Program-made: the position numbers and the translations under genes | From: an uncultured Lachnospiraceae bacterium | Lineage (GTDB): Bacteria > Bacillota > Clostridia > Lachnospirales > Lachnospiraceae | NCBI GenBank assembly: GCA_934371475.1 | Contig: CAKRNX010000025.1 | Coordinates: 1 to 20,853, forward strand | DNA: 20,853 nucleotides | Direction of reading: 5' to 3' | Part shown: positions 7,944 to 14,674 of the stretch, one piece after another | Position numbering within the stretch: the stretch's first letter is position 1 | How the letters are laid out: every line of letters starts with the position of its first letter | The notes under the pieces: generated by a model | What the model was told of the DNA's origin: nothing | What the model saw: the letters and a program-made list of their open reading frames with translations, nothing else | Databases searched by the model: none

Positions 7944-9332
7944 ATGGAAAAGACAATGGAAAAAATCGTCGCATTGGCGAAGGGCAGAGGATTTGTATAT
8001 CCGGGTTCTGAGATCTACGGCGGCCTGGCAAATACCTGGGATTATGGCAATCTCGGTGTTGAGCTGAAAAACAACGTAAAAAAAGCGTGGTGGCAGAAGT
8101 TCGTTACAGAAAATCCCTACAATGTGGGCGTTGACTGTGCTATTCTGATGAATCCTCAGACATGGGTAGCTTCCGGACACCTGGGTGGATTTTCTGATCC
8201 TCTGATGGACTGTAAGGAGTGCCATGAGCGTTTCCGCGCAGACAAGCTGATTGAAGATTACTGCGAGGAAAAGAGCATTACACTGGACAAGCCTATTGAT
8301 GCGTTCTCACAGGAAGAGATGAAGAACTTCATTGAGGATCACAATGTTCCGTGTCCCTCCTGCGGCAAACACAATTTTACCGATATCCGTCAGTTCAACC
8401 TGATGTTCAAGACATTCCAGGGTGTTACCGAGGATGCGAAAAATACGGTTTATCTGCGTCCGGAGACGGCACAGGGTATCTTTGTAAACTTCAAGAACGT
8501 GCAGAGAACATCCCGCAAGAAGATCCCGTTCGGTATCGGACAGATCGGTAAATCTTTCCGTAATGAGATCACACCGGGTAACTTCACATTCCGTACCCGT
8601 GAGTTCGAGCAGATGGAGCTGGAGTTCTTCTGCCAGCCGGGAACCGACCTTGACTGGTTCCAGTACTGGAGAAGCTACTGCATCAACTGGCTGAAATCTC
8701 TCGGCATGAAAGATGATGAGATGCGTGCCCGTGACCATTCTCCGGAAGAGCTGTGCTTCTACAGCAAGGGAACTACAGATATCGAATTCCTGTTCCCGTT
8801 CGGATGGGGTGAGCTGTGGGGCATTGCTGACAGAACCGATTATGACCTGACTCAGCATCAGAATGTATCCGGCGAGGATATGAGCTACTTTGATGATGAG
8901 AAGAAAGAAAAATACATTCCGTATGTTATTGAGCCGTCACTTGGAGCAGACCGTGTGGTTCTGGCATTCCTGTGCAGTGCTTACGATGAGGAAGAGCTGG
9001 AAGGCGGAGATGTGCGTACTGTACTTCATTTCCATCCGGCACTGGCTCCTGTTAAGATCGGTGTGCTTCCGCTTTCCAAGAAGCTGAATGAGGGTGCTGA
9101 GAAGGTTTACACCATGCTTTCCAAGAAATATAACTGCGAATTTGATGATCGCGGAAATATCGGTAAGAGATACAGAAGACAGGATGAGATCGGAACTCCG
9201 TTCTGTATTACCTATGACTTTGATTCTGAGACGGACGGCGCAGTAACCGTGCGTGACCGTGACACCATGCAGCAGGAGCGTGTGAAGATCGAAGATCTGA
9301 AAGCATATTTCGAAGACAAATTTGATTTCTGA
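7944..9332 (+). CDS. glyS: Glycine--tRNA ligase, single-chain alpha2 type
   Basis: Class II synthetase that charges tRNA-Gly with glycine in the cytoplasm. The 462-residue protein starts at ATG 7944, 6 bases after AGGAGG (7932-7937); an upstream in-frame TTG at 7923 overlaps the lipoprotein stop and has no ribosome site. The N-terminus RGFVYPGSEIYGGLANTWDYG is typical of the homodimeric GlyRS. Two CxxC pairs are present (CKECHERFRADK and CPSCGKHNFT). Motif 2 is at about 205-229 (FRNEITPGNFTFRTREFEQ), motif 3 contains GADR (334-337), and a C-terminal anticodon-binding domain follows (from about 375, KIGVLPLSKK). This is the archaeal/eukaryal-like alpha2 form, not the alpha2beta2 GlyQ/GlyS form. 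No T-box leader is visible, so regulation is probably through the promoter at 7127. Confidence 0.97.
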   Translation: MEKTMEKIVALAKGRGFVYPGSEIYGGLANTWDYGNLGVELKNNVKKAWWQKFVTENPYNVGVDCAILMNPQTWVASGHLGGFSDPLMDCKECHERFRADKLIEDYCEEKSITLDKPIDAFSQEEMKNFIEDHNVPCPSCGKHNFTDIRQFNLMFKTFQGVTEDAKNTVYLRPETAQGIFVNFKNVQRTSRKKIPFGIGQIGKSFRNEITPGNFTFRTREFEQMELEFFCQPGTDLDWFQYWRSYCINWLKSLGMKDDEMRARDHSPEELCFYSKGTTDIEFLFPFGWGELWGIADRTDYDLTQHQNVSGEDMSYFDDEKKEKYIPYVIEPSLGADRVVLAFLCSAYDEEELEGGDVRTVLHFHPALAPVKIGVLPLSKKLNEGAEKVYTMLSKKYNCEFDDRGNIGKRYRRQDEIGTPFCITYDFDSETDGAVTVRDRDTMQQERVKIEDLKAYFEDKFDF

Positions 9333-9586
9333 GAAGACAGCGTCTGTTTGGAGAAATTTTCGATTTTGCCCGAGCATGTCTGAGACAGACAGGCACCGAG
9401 ACAGGAGTCGGGATACCACGTATTGTGAGGCATTTCTGAAAATGCCTGTGTGATTGCTTATACCGGGACTGGACAGAAGATAAACGGGGCCTGGCCCCTG
9501 GCCTGGAAGTGTGTCCCTGTGTATAGATGCCGGCAGTGTCGGCGAAAGGTACATTAATATTTATTCAAAATTAGGAGGAATTGACG
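9333..9586. other. Non-coding, hairpin-rich gap between glyS and the phosphofructokinase gene
   Basis: 254 bases without a credible gene. It contains TGTCTG-AGA-CAGACA (9377-9391), which could sit inside a wider CCCGA (9369-9373)/TCGGG (9408-9412) closure. A perfect 8-bp hairpin AGGCATTT-CTGA-AAATGCCT spans 9428-9447, and a G/C-rich palindromic stretch lies at 9486-9506 (GGGGCC then GGCCCC). None is followed by a convincing T-run, so none is a clear terminator. No promoter with both boxes at good spacing was found. AGGAGG (9573-9578) belongs to the downstream gene. This may be a structured leader or a small RNA, but the evidence is only the density of stems. Confidence 0.4.
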
Positions 9587-10822
9587 ATGAAAGGAAATAT
9601 CGTTGTAGGACAGTCCGGCGGACCTACCGCTGTTATTAACTCAAGCCTGGCTGGTGTAGTCAGCAAAGCTATGGAATTAGGCGTAAAGAAGATCTATGGT
9701 ATGCATCACGGCATCCAGGGCTTCCTGAATGACGATCTGATTGATATGGCTGATTACATTAAGGATGAGAAGGACATTGAGCTGTTAAAGAGAACTCCGT
9801 CTGCATTCTTAGGTTCCTGCAGATACAAACTGCCGAAGATCGAAGGAAACGAAGCTGTATATGACAAGATTTTCGAGATCATGGAAAAACATGACATCGA
9901 GTGCCTGTTTTACATCGGCGGAAACGATTCCATGGACACCATTAAGATGCTGTCTGACTATGCTGCACTGAAGGGCAAACCCCAGAGATTCATGGGCGTT
10001 CCCAAGACCATCGACAACGACCTGCCCATCACTGACCATTGCCCGGGCTACGGTTCAGCTGCAAAATACATCGCTACTTCCATGAAAGAAATCATCCGCG
10101 ACAACGCAAGCTTCGGTGTTGAGAAACCTACCGTATGCGTAGTTGAGATCATGGGACGTCATGCAGGATGGCTGACCGCTGCAGCAGCTCTGTCAAGAGA
10201 CGAGGACTGCGAAGGACCGGATATGATCTACGTTCCGGAAGTTACCTTTGACATGGATGACTTCATGGCAAGAGTAAAAGATCTGGCTGCAAGAAAGCAC
10301 TCTGTTGTTATCGCTGTTTCTGAAGGTATTAAGATTGCTGACGGACGTTTCGTATGCGAACTGGGCGGCGGCGCTGACTATGTAGATGCATTCGGACACA
10401 AACAGCTTTCTGGCTGTGCTGTAGTTCTGGCAAACAGAATCGCAGCTGAGACAGGCCTGAAGACCAGAGCAATCGAGTTCTCCACTCTGCAGAGAGCAGC
10501 TACACATATGGCATCTCTGAACGATATCAACGAGGCATTCAACGTTGGTTATCTGGCATGCAAGGCAGCAGAAGACGGACAGACCGGTATGATGATTACC
10601 ATCGATGTGAAATCCAGAAGCCCGTACGAAGTAGGATACAGCATCTACGATATCCATGCAATTGCAAACGTAGAGCGTCCGGTTCCGGCTGAGTGGATCG
10701 TAAACAACGGTACCGATATCGGAGAAGAGTACGTAAAATATGCGCGTCCGTTGATCCTGGGCGAGCTGAATCCGTTCATGGTAAACGGAACTCCGAGACA
10801 TATGGTTCTGAAAGAGAAATAA
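9587..10822 (+). CDS. pfp: 6-phosphofructokinase with PPi-type signature (PPi:fructose-6-P phosphotransferase)
   Basis: Phosphorylates fructose 6-phosphate to fructose 1,6-bisphosphate. The 411 residues start at ATG 9587, 8 bases after AGGAGG (9573-9578); an in-frame TTG at 9581 is less likely. The phosphate-donor loop is GQSGGPTAVINSS (8-20). The loop that is GGDGS in ATP enzymes is GGNDS (111-115), with D114 where E. coli PfkA has G104. PKTIDND (139-145) has K140 where E. coli has G124. An acidic residue and a lysine at these two places mark PPi-dependent enzymes in the established family analysis. The substrate loop MGRHAGWL (189-196) is intact. Length exceeds the 320-residue ATP enzyme and fits the PPi/mixed-substrate group. 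The donor is therefore probably PPi, though assignment by residues is not a measurement. Followed immediately by a strong terminator. Confidence 0.93.
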   Translation: MKGNIVVGQSGGPTAVINSSLAGVVSKAMELGVKKIYGMHHGIQGFLNDDLIDMADYIKDEKDIELLKRTPSAFLGSCRYKLPKIEGNEAVYDKIFEIMEKHDIECLFYIGGNDSMDTIKMLSDYAALKGKPQRFMGVPKTIDNDLPITDHCPGYGSAAKYIATSMKEIIRDNASFGVEKPTVCVVEIMGRHAGWLTAAAALSRDEDCEGPDMIYVPEVTFDMDDFMARVKDLAARKHSVVIAVSEGIKIADGRFVCELGGGADYVDAFGHKQLSGCAVVLANRIAAETGLKTRAIEFSTLQRAATHMASLNDINEAFNVGYLACKAAEDGQTGMMITIDVKSRSPYEVGYSIYDIHAIANVERPVPAEWIVNNGTDIGEEYVKYARPLILGELNPFMVNGTPRHMVLKEK

Positions 10823-10823
10823 T

Positions 10824-10873
10824 AACTCTTACTCAAGAGTTGTGGAGGCAGGGAAGGTTCCCTGCCTCTTTTT
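10824..10873 (+). terminator. Double-hairpin terminator after phosphofructokinase
   Basis: A first perfect hairpin AACTCTT-ACTC-AAGAGTT (10824-10841) begins 2 bases after the stop. A second 11-bp stem GAGGCAGGGAA (10845-10855) pairs with TTCCCTGCCTC (10858-10868) and is followed by five T (10869-10873). The second hairpin is a textbook rho-independent terminator. Confidence 0.93.
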
Positions 10874-10874
10874 C

Positions 10875-10957
10875 ATTTCACAGGAAATTGCGTCCTGTGA
10901 AATAAAAAGCCTCCGGCAAGATGCGTCACAGGAAATTGCGTTACGTGAAATAAAAAG
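10875..10957. repeat. Two tandem copies of a palindromic (REP-like) repeat
   Basis: Bases 10878-10909 and 10926-10957 are 32-base direct repeats differing at only 3 positions, with a period of 48. The first copy is a perfect palindrome: ATTTCACAGGA (10875-10885) and TCCTGTGAAAT (10893-10903) around the loop AATTGCG. In the second copy the three changed bases (TAC for CCT) break the inner stem. The pair lies in the 147-base gap between a terminator and the next gene. The form is that of a dispersed intergenic repeat; whether it recurs in the genome cannot be seen here. Confidence 0.75.
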
Positions 10958-10969
10958 GGAAAGGGTAAA

Positions 10970-11950
10970 ATGGGGAAAAGAAAAAAACATGGATTGCGCT
11001 TGCTTCTGGCGGGTATTATCACGGCAGCATACAGCGCGCTGCTGACGACAGGCTGTGCGGCAGAGCAGGAAAACGGAACAGAGCAGTATCGTGTGACGGC
11101 GATCCTGCCGGCCAAGAACAATGGGATTTACTGGAAAGAGGTTCTGGACGGGATTGAGGAAGCCTCCGTGGATGAACAGGTGGATCTTGGGATTATCTAT
11201 ACAGAGTCATATAATAATTATCCGGCGATTGACTTAAACAGTGCGCTGGAAATGACCATTTTTTATCAGGCGGATGCTGTGATTGTCTCTTATTCCGGAG
11301 AGGCGGATGAGAGAACCGATGAACTGCTGCGGGAGGCGAGAGAGAAAGGCATCAAAATTGTCATGATCGATAACGATGTGCCAGAAGATCTGCGGGATGC
11401 CTGCGTGGAGATAGACAATGTCGATGCCGGCAGAGAGTTAGCTCAGCTGGCACTGGATAATACAGAAGAAAACGGTACGGCTCTGCTGATTTACAGCGAA
11501 AAGAATATCAAAATGAAAAATATGGCGCTGCGCAGAGAGGGAATCGAGCAGGTCCTGAGAGAGCAGGGAACGAAAAAGCTGGTGTTGCTGTCGATGGAAG
11601 ATGAGAGCGAGGTACATAGATCAGAAATGCTGAGAGAAGTGCTGGAACAGAAGCCGAAGACAGATGTGATCTTTACACTGACGGAAGGGAATACCAAGAT
11701 GGCCGTGCAGTCTATAAGCCAGTATGGGCTGTCGGATCAGGTGCAGGTGTATGGATTTGACTATACGGATGAGACGGCAGATCTGATGGAAAAAGGAAAG
11801 ATATGTGTACTGATCGGGCAGAATCAGAAACAGATGGGATATGAGAGCGTGAAAACAGCTGTAAAGCTACTGCGGGGTGAGACATGTGATCAGGTCTTTA
11901 TTGCTTATCAGATTTATTCAGACAGAATAAAAGAAAATGAGACTCAATAA
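10970..11950 (+). CDS. Periplasmic-binding-protein-like sugar-binding lipoprotein (Peripla_BP_4/RbsB type)
   Basis: A 326-residue extracytoplasmic solute-binding protein. Start ATG 10970 follows a purine-rich GGGAAAGGG (10957-10965). A basic N-terminus (MGKRKKHG), a hydrophobic core and LTTGC with C29 suggest a signal peptide with lipidation; the lipobox has T rather than L at -3, so it is slightly atypical. The mature part has the type I binding-protein pattern: ILPAKNNGIYWKEVLDGIEEA, then ADAVIVSYSGEADERTDELLREAREKGIKIVMIDNDVP, and a second lobe with DVIFTLTEGNTKMAVQSI and VYGFDYTDE. This resembles the ribose/xylose-binding family. It is followed by a regulator and a histidine kinase rather than ABC permeases, so a sensing role, as for XylFII in the XylFII-LytS system, is more likely than transport. 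The ligand is not identifiable by eye. Confidence 0.87.
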   Translation: MGKRKKHGLRLLLAGIITAAYSALLTTGCAAEQENGTEQYRVTAILPAKNNGIYWKEVLDGIEEASVDEQVDLGIIYTESYNNYPAIDLNSALEMTIFYQADAVIVSYSGEADERTDELLREAREKGIKIVMIDNDVPEDLRDACVEIDNVDAGRELAQLALDNTEENGTALLIYSEKNIKMKNMALRREGIEQVLREQGTKKLVLLSMEDESEVHRSEMLREVLEQKPKTDVIFTLTEGNTKMAVQSISQYGLSDQVQVYGFDYTDETADLMEKGKICVLIGQNQKQMGYESVKTAVKLLRGETCDQVFIAYQIYSDRIKENETQ

Positions 11951-12038
11951 AATTTTCGCTTTTTAAATATAAAGCATGGTTAGAAGTCATTTCCGCAATC
12001 TGCGAGCCCCGATTTGTAGGAGAGGAAATTCCGAATAT

Positions 12039-12935
12039 ATGGATGAGAGCCACTGCCTGATGATTTTGCAGCCCGAACAGAGGATGGATCCGGCACGACT
12101 GTATACGCTGGTGTATCTGATTGCTTATTTTGCCATGAGGGAGGCAGCGCATATGGAAGCGGCGGCAGAAGGTCCCTGTGATGATTATGCGGAAATTGTG
12201 TGTGCCTGCCGCAGGATCGTCAATATGACTGGCGGGAAATATCTGTCCGGCGGGATACGGATGCCGGCCAGGACATGGCAGCTGTTAAATAAAAAAGAGC
12301 GTGAAAAAATAAATGGCCGTCTGAACCGCTATCTGAGGGATGGCGCATCGGATCAGGCCAGGCGGTATATCAGGCGGTTGCAGGAGAATTTCTCGGGAAG
12401 TGAGGAGAATGTATTCTGGGAGCTGGTGCCGCTCTTTCTTGAGGCGCTGATGAATATCTGGCCGAAGCGCGATTTTTCAGAACTGTTTTTTTCTCTGTTT
12501 CTGAAAAACAGGGAACAGGAAATATGGCTGTCGGAGCTGATGGGACAGCTTGGGGATGGAGCACAGCCGCGCAGTCAGGGCGCATTGGAGGATGTGCTGG
12601 ACTGGATCCGGCAAAATCCGGCAGATCACATCACACTTCCGGATGCTGCCGCCCGGATGGGCATGGATCAGTCTTATTTCAGCCGTTATTTTAAAAAGAT
12701 GAAAGGTCAGAATTTCAGTGATGCAGTGACAGGGATCTGCCTGGAACATGCAAAGAATCTGATGCGGCAGAAGCCTGGGATTGCACTGGATGAACTGGCG
12801 TCTGCCTGCGGATTTTCCAGCAAAACCTATTTCTGTGAAGTATTTCGAAAACGGAATGGGGTGACGGTGTCCAGATATCAGCAGCTTTGGGCAGAGCAGG
12901 CCGAAGGTTGGGGAGCGAAGGAGGAGAATGAATGA
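12039..12935 (+). CDS. AraC-family transcriptional regulator without a receiver domain
   Basis: A DNA-binding regulator of 298 residues. The AraC/XylS double helix-turn-helix lies at about 184-290: LPDAAARMGMDQSYFSRYFKKMKG forms the first, and LDELASACGFSSKTYFCEVFRKRNGVTVSRYQ the second. The N-terminal 180 residues look helical and do not contain the IVDDE start or the phospho-Asp strand of a response-regulator receiver domain. The start is uncertain: ATG 12039 follows AGGAGAGG (12018-12025) at a wide 13 bases, while the in-frame ATG 11976 has no ribosome site. Neither choice adds a receiver domain. The stop overlaps the kinase start by ATGA, so the two are translationally coupled. In YesN-type systems this position holds a receiver-AraC response regulator, so this is a shortened or divergent form. 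It probably regulates a nearby or distant carbohydrate operon. Confidence 0.88.
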   Translation: MDESHCLMILQPEQRMDPARLYTLVYLIAYFAMREAAHMEAAAEGPCDDYAEIVCACRRIVNMTGGKYLSGGIRMPARTWQLLNKKEREKINGRLNRYLRDGASDQARRYIRRLQENFSGSEENVFWELVPLFLEALMNIWPKRDFSELFFSLFLKNREQEIWLSELMGQLGDGAQPRSQGALEDVLDWIRQNPADHITLPDAAARMGMDQSYFSRYFKKMKGQNFSDAVTGICLEHAKNLMRQKPGIALDELASACGFSSKTYFCEVFRKRNGVTVSRYQQLWAEQAEGWGAKEENE

Positions 12936-14422
12936 GAGAAAAAGTGTCATTTCTGCATTCTTCACGGTGCAAGCTTCTCATATTCTGTATCTGTCTTCTG
13001 GCGTATGGAATGATGGTAGCGGTGCTGTTTGCTGCCAATAACAGGAGAATCACGGAGAATGTGCAAGGCATTACTTCCCTGCGGGAAGAGTATTACAGCG
13101 GATATGCCAGCATTGCCAGGACGCAGAGTAATCTGAAAAATTATGTGGGATATAAAAATGAAGATTATCTTCAGATGTACAGAGAGAGTGGGGACGAGCT
13201 GGCACAGTTTGTTTCTTTGCTGAAGGATGCGCAGATCGGGCCGCAGTCAGTCAATCTGGGGAGATTGTGTCAGAGCTATCTGGATGAGGCAGAACAGATT
13301 GCGCGCCTGAAGGAAGAGACGGATGAGGCAGATACGGCTGCGCTGAGAGAGATGGAGACAGCGGAGCATCTGTATTCGCTGGTTATGGCTTTTACACCTT
13401 ATTCCATCAACGAGACAGAGGAATATATCAGTTCCCGGATTGTGCAGCAGAACAGGGAGGCCGCCGGCAAGCAGCAGCAGATTCTTGCTCTGCTGATAGT
13501 TGTGACGGTGCTGATATTTGGGGCCGTGATGCTGTTTATCAATTATTTCCTCGGGCCGTTAGAGCAACTGACTGAGATTGTGCGTCGGACGTCTACAGAG
13601 ACCTGGGATATTTCAGAGGCACCTACAGCGAGAAAAGATGAGATGGGGCTTCTATACCGGACATTTTATCAGATGATGAATAAAAACCGGCTTCAGTATG
13701 ATGAACTCAGGCAGAAGCAGCATCTGGAAATCCAGCTGCAGAGAGAGCATGAGAAAGCAATCCAGGCAGAAGCAATGGTAGCTAAAACAAGACTGAAAGT
13801 ATTTCAGTCTCAGATTAATTCCCATTTTCTGTTCAACACACTGAATATGATCTCGAGGCTGGCTTATCTGGAACATGCGCCGAGGGTGCAGAATGCCTCA
13901 AATCTTCTGGCACAGTTTCTGCGTGCTGTGCTGAGTCAGTTTAACCGGATTGTGACGATGGAGGAAGAATTTGAGACAGCCGGAAATTATATAGAGATCC
14001 AGAAACTGCGGTTTCAGGATCGAATTGTGTTTGAGGAGACGCTTGATCCGGATCTGGCAGATATGAAGATTCCTTCCGTTACGCTGCAGCCTCTGATAGA
14101 GAATGCGATTATCCACGGCGTGGGAAGTAAAAGTCAGGGATTTATCTGCTGCAGTGCAGTTCTGGAAGGGAACGATGTGCTGCTGACTGTGTATGACGAT
14201 GGAAATGGAATGTCCGCAAAAGCGCAGGAGATGCTGCAACAGCAACTGTCCGGTCAGGCTGGAGAGCCGGAGCCGGGTCTGCATGGGATCGGACTTATTA
14301 ATGTGTACCGGAGGCTTCAGCTGATTTATCCGGACAGAGTGGAGCCTGTGATTGAGAGCAGTGAGGGGGAGTTTACGAGGATCGGATTTAAAATTTCTGA
14401 CATTTATCAGGAAAACCTGTGA
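12932..14422 (+). CDS. LytS/YesM-type sensor histidine kinase
   Basis: A 496-residue membrane kinase of the His_kinase (PF06580) class. The start ATG 12932 overlaps the preceding stop as ATGA and has GAGGAG (12921-12926) 5 bases upstream. Transmembrane helices lie at about 15-36 and 183-207, enclosing an extracytoplasmic helical domain of about 145 residues that could contact the sugar-binding lipoprotein. A HAMP-like region (about 207-260) and a coiled coil (258-285) follow. The phospho-acceptor is H298 in FQSQINSHFLFNTLNMI. The ATPase domain has the N box LIENAIIHG (N391), the D-box DDGNGMS (422-428) and the G2 box GLHGIGLINVYRRL (449-462), so catalysis looks intact. This family normally phosphorylates a receiver-AraC protein; the adjacent regulator lacks a receiver domain. 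A terminator follows 50 bases downstream. Confidence 0.95.
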   Translation: MREKVSFLHSSRCKLLIFCICLLAYGMMVAVLFAANNRRITENVQGITSLREEYYSGYASIARTQSNLKNYVGYKNEDYLQMYRESGDELAQFVSLLKDAQIGPQSVNLGRLCQSYLDEAEQIARLKEETDEADTAALREMETAEHLYSLVMAFTPYSINETEEYISSRIVQQNREAAGKQQQILALLIVVTVLIFGAVMLFINYFLGPLEQLTEIVRRTSTETWDISEAPTARKDEMGLLYRTFYQMMNKNRLQYDELRQKQHLEIQLQREHEKAIQAEAMVAKTRLKVFQSQINSHFLFNTLNMISRLAYLEHAPRVQNASNLLAQFLRAVLSQFNRIVTMEEEFETAGNYIEIQKLRFQDRIVFEETLDPDLADMKIPSVTLQPLIENAIIHGVGSKSQGFICCSAVLEGNDVLLTVYDDGNGMSAKAQEMLQQQLSGQAGEPEPGLHGIGLINVYRRLQLIYPDRVEPVIESSEGEFTRIGFKISDIYQENL

Positions 14423-14472
14423 AATGGAGAGCATTGAGAAAGAGCAAAACAGAAAAGTCAAAATGTTGGTAT

Positions 14473-14505
14473 GCCGTCTGATTGATATCGGGCGGCTCTT
14501 TTTTT
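14473..14505 (+). terminator. Rho-independent terminator after the histidine kinase gene
   Basis: GCCGTCTGAT (14473-14482) pairs with ATCGGGCGGC (14487-14496) over 10 bp, two of them G.T, around a TGAT loop. The sequence TCTTTTTTT (14497-14505) follows. It closes the three-gene sensing unit. The remaining 169 bases to the next start (14506-14674) hold no gene and no clear promoter. Confidence 0.88.
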
Positions 14506-14674
14506 ATCATAAGTACAGACAGAAGGAAAGCTGTCAGAAAAACAAAGAACCCGCGATAAGCAACAGGGTATTCTGCAGACAGGGACTTGGACTTTGGGGC
14601 AGTCACCGGATATTTGTGCAGGAATGACTGTTTGGTTTGTCAACCGCGGGAATAAAAATGACAGGAGGAAAGGT

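Noticed and set aside
10842..11045. Small 67-codon frame across the palindromic repeats
   Set aside because: Its sequence (QEIASCEIK then QEIALREIK) is merely the translation of the two DNA repeats, and it overlaps the better-supported lipoprotein gene in another frame.
11951..12038. Possible remnant of a receiver domain before the AraC-type gene
   Set aside because: Only 88 bases are available and no frame shows the IVDDE or phospho-Asp pattern. The alternative extension from ATG 11976 adds 21 residues unlike any receiver domain.
14423..14627. Frame of 91 codons overlapping the kinase end and its terminator
   Set aside because: It spans a strong terminator, has no ribosome site and no recognisable composition of a real protein.
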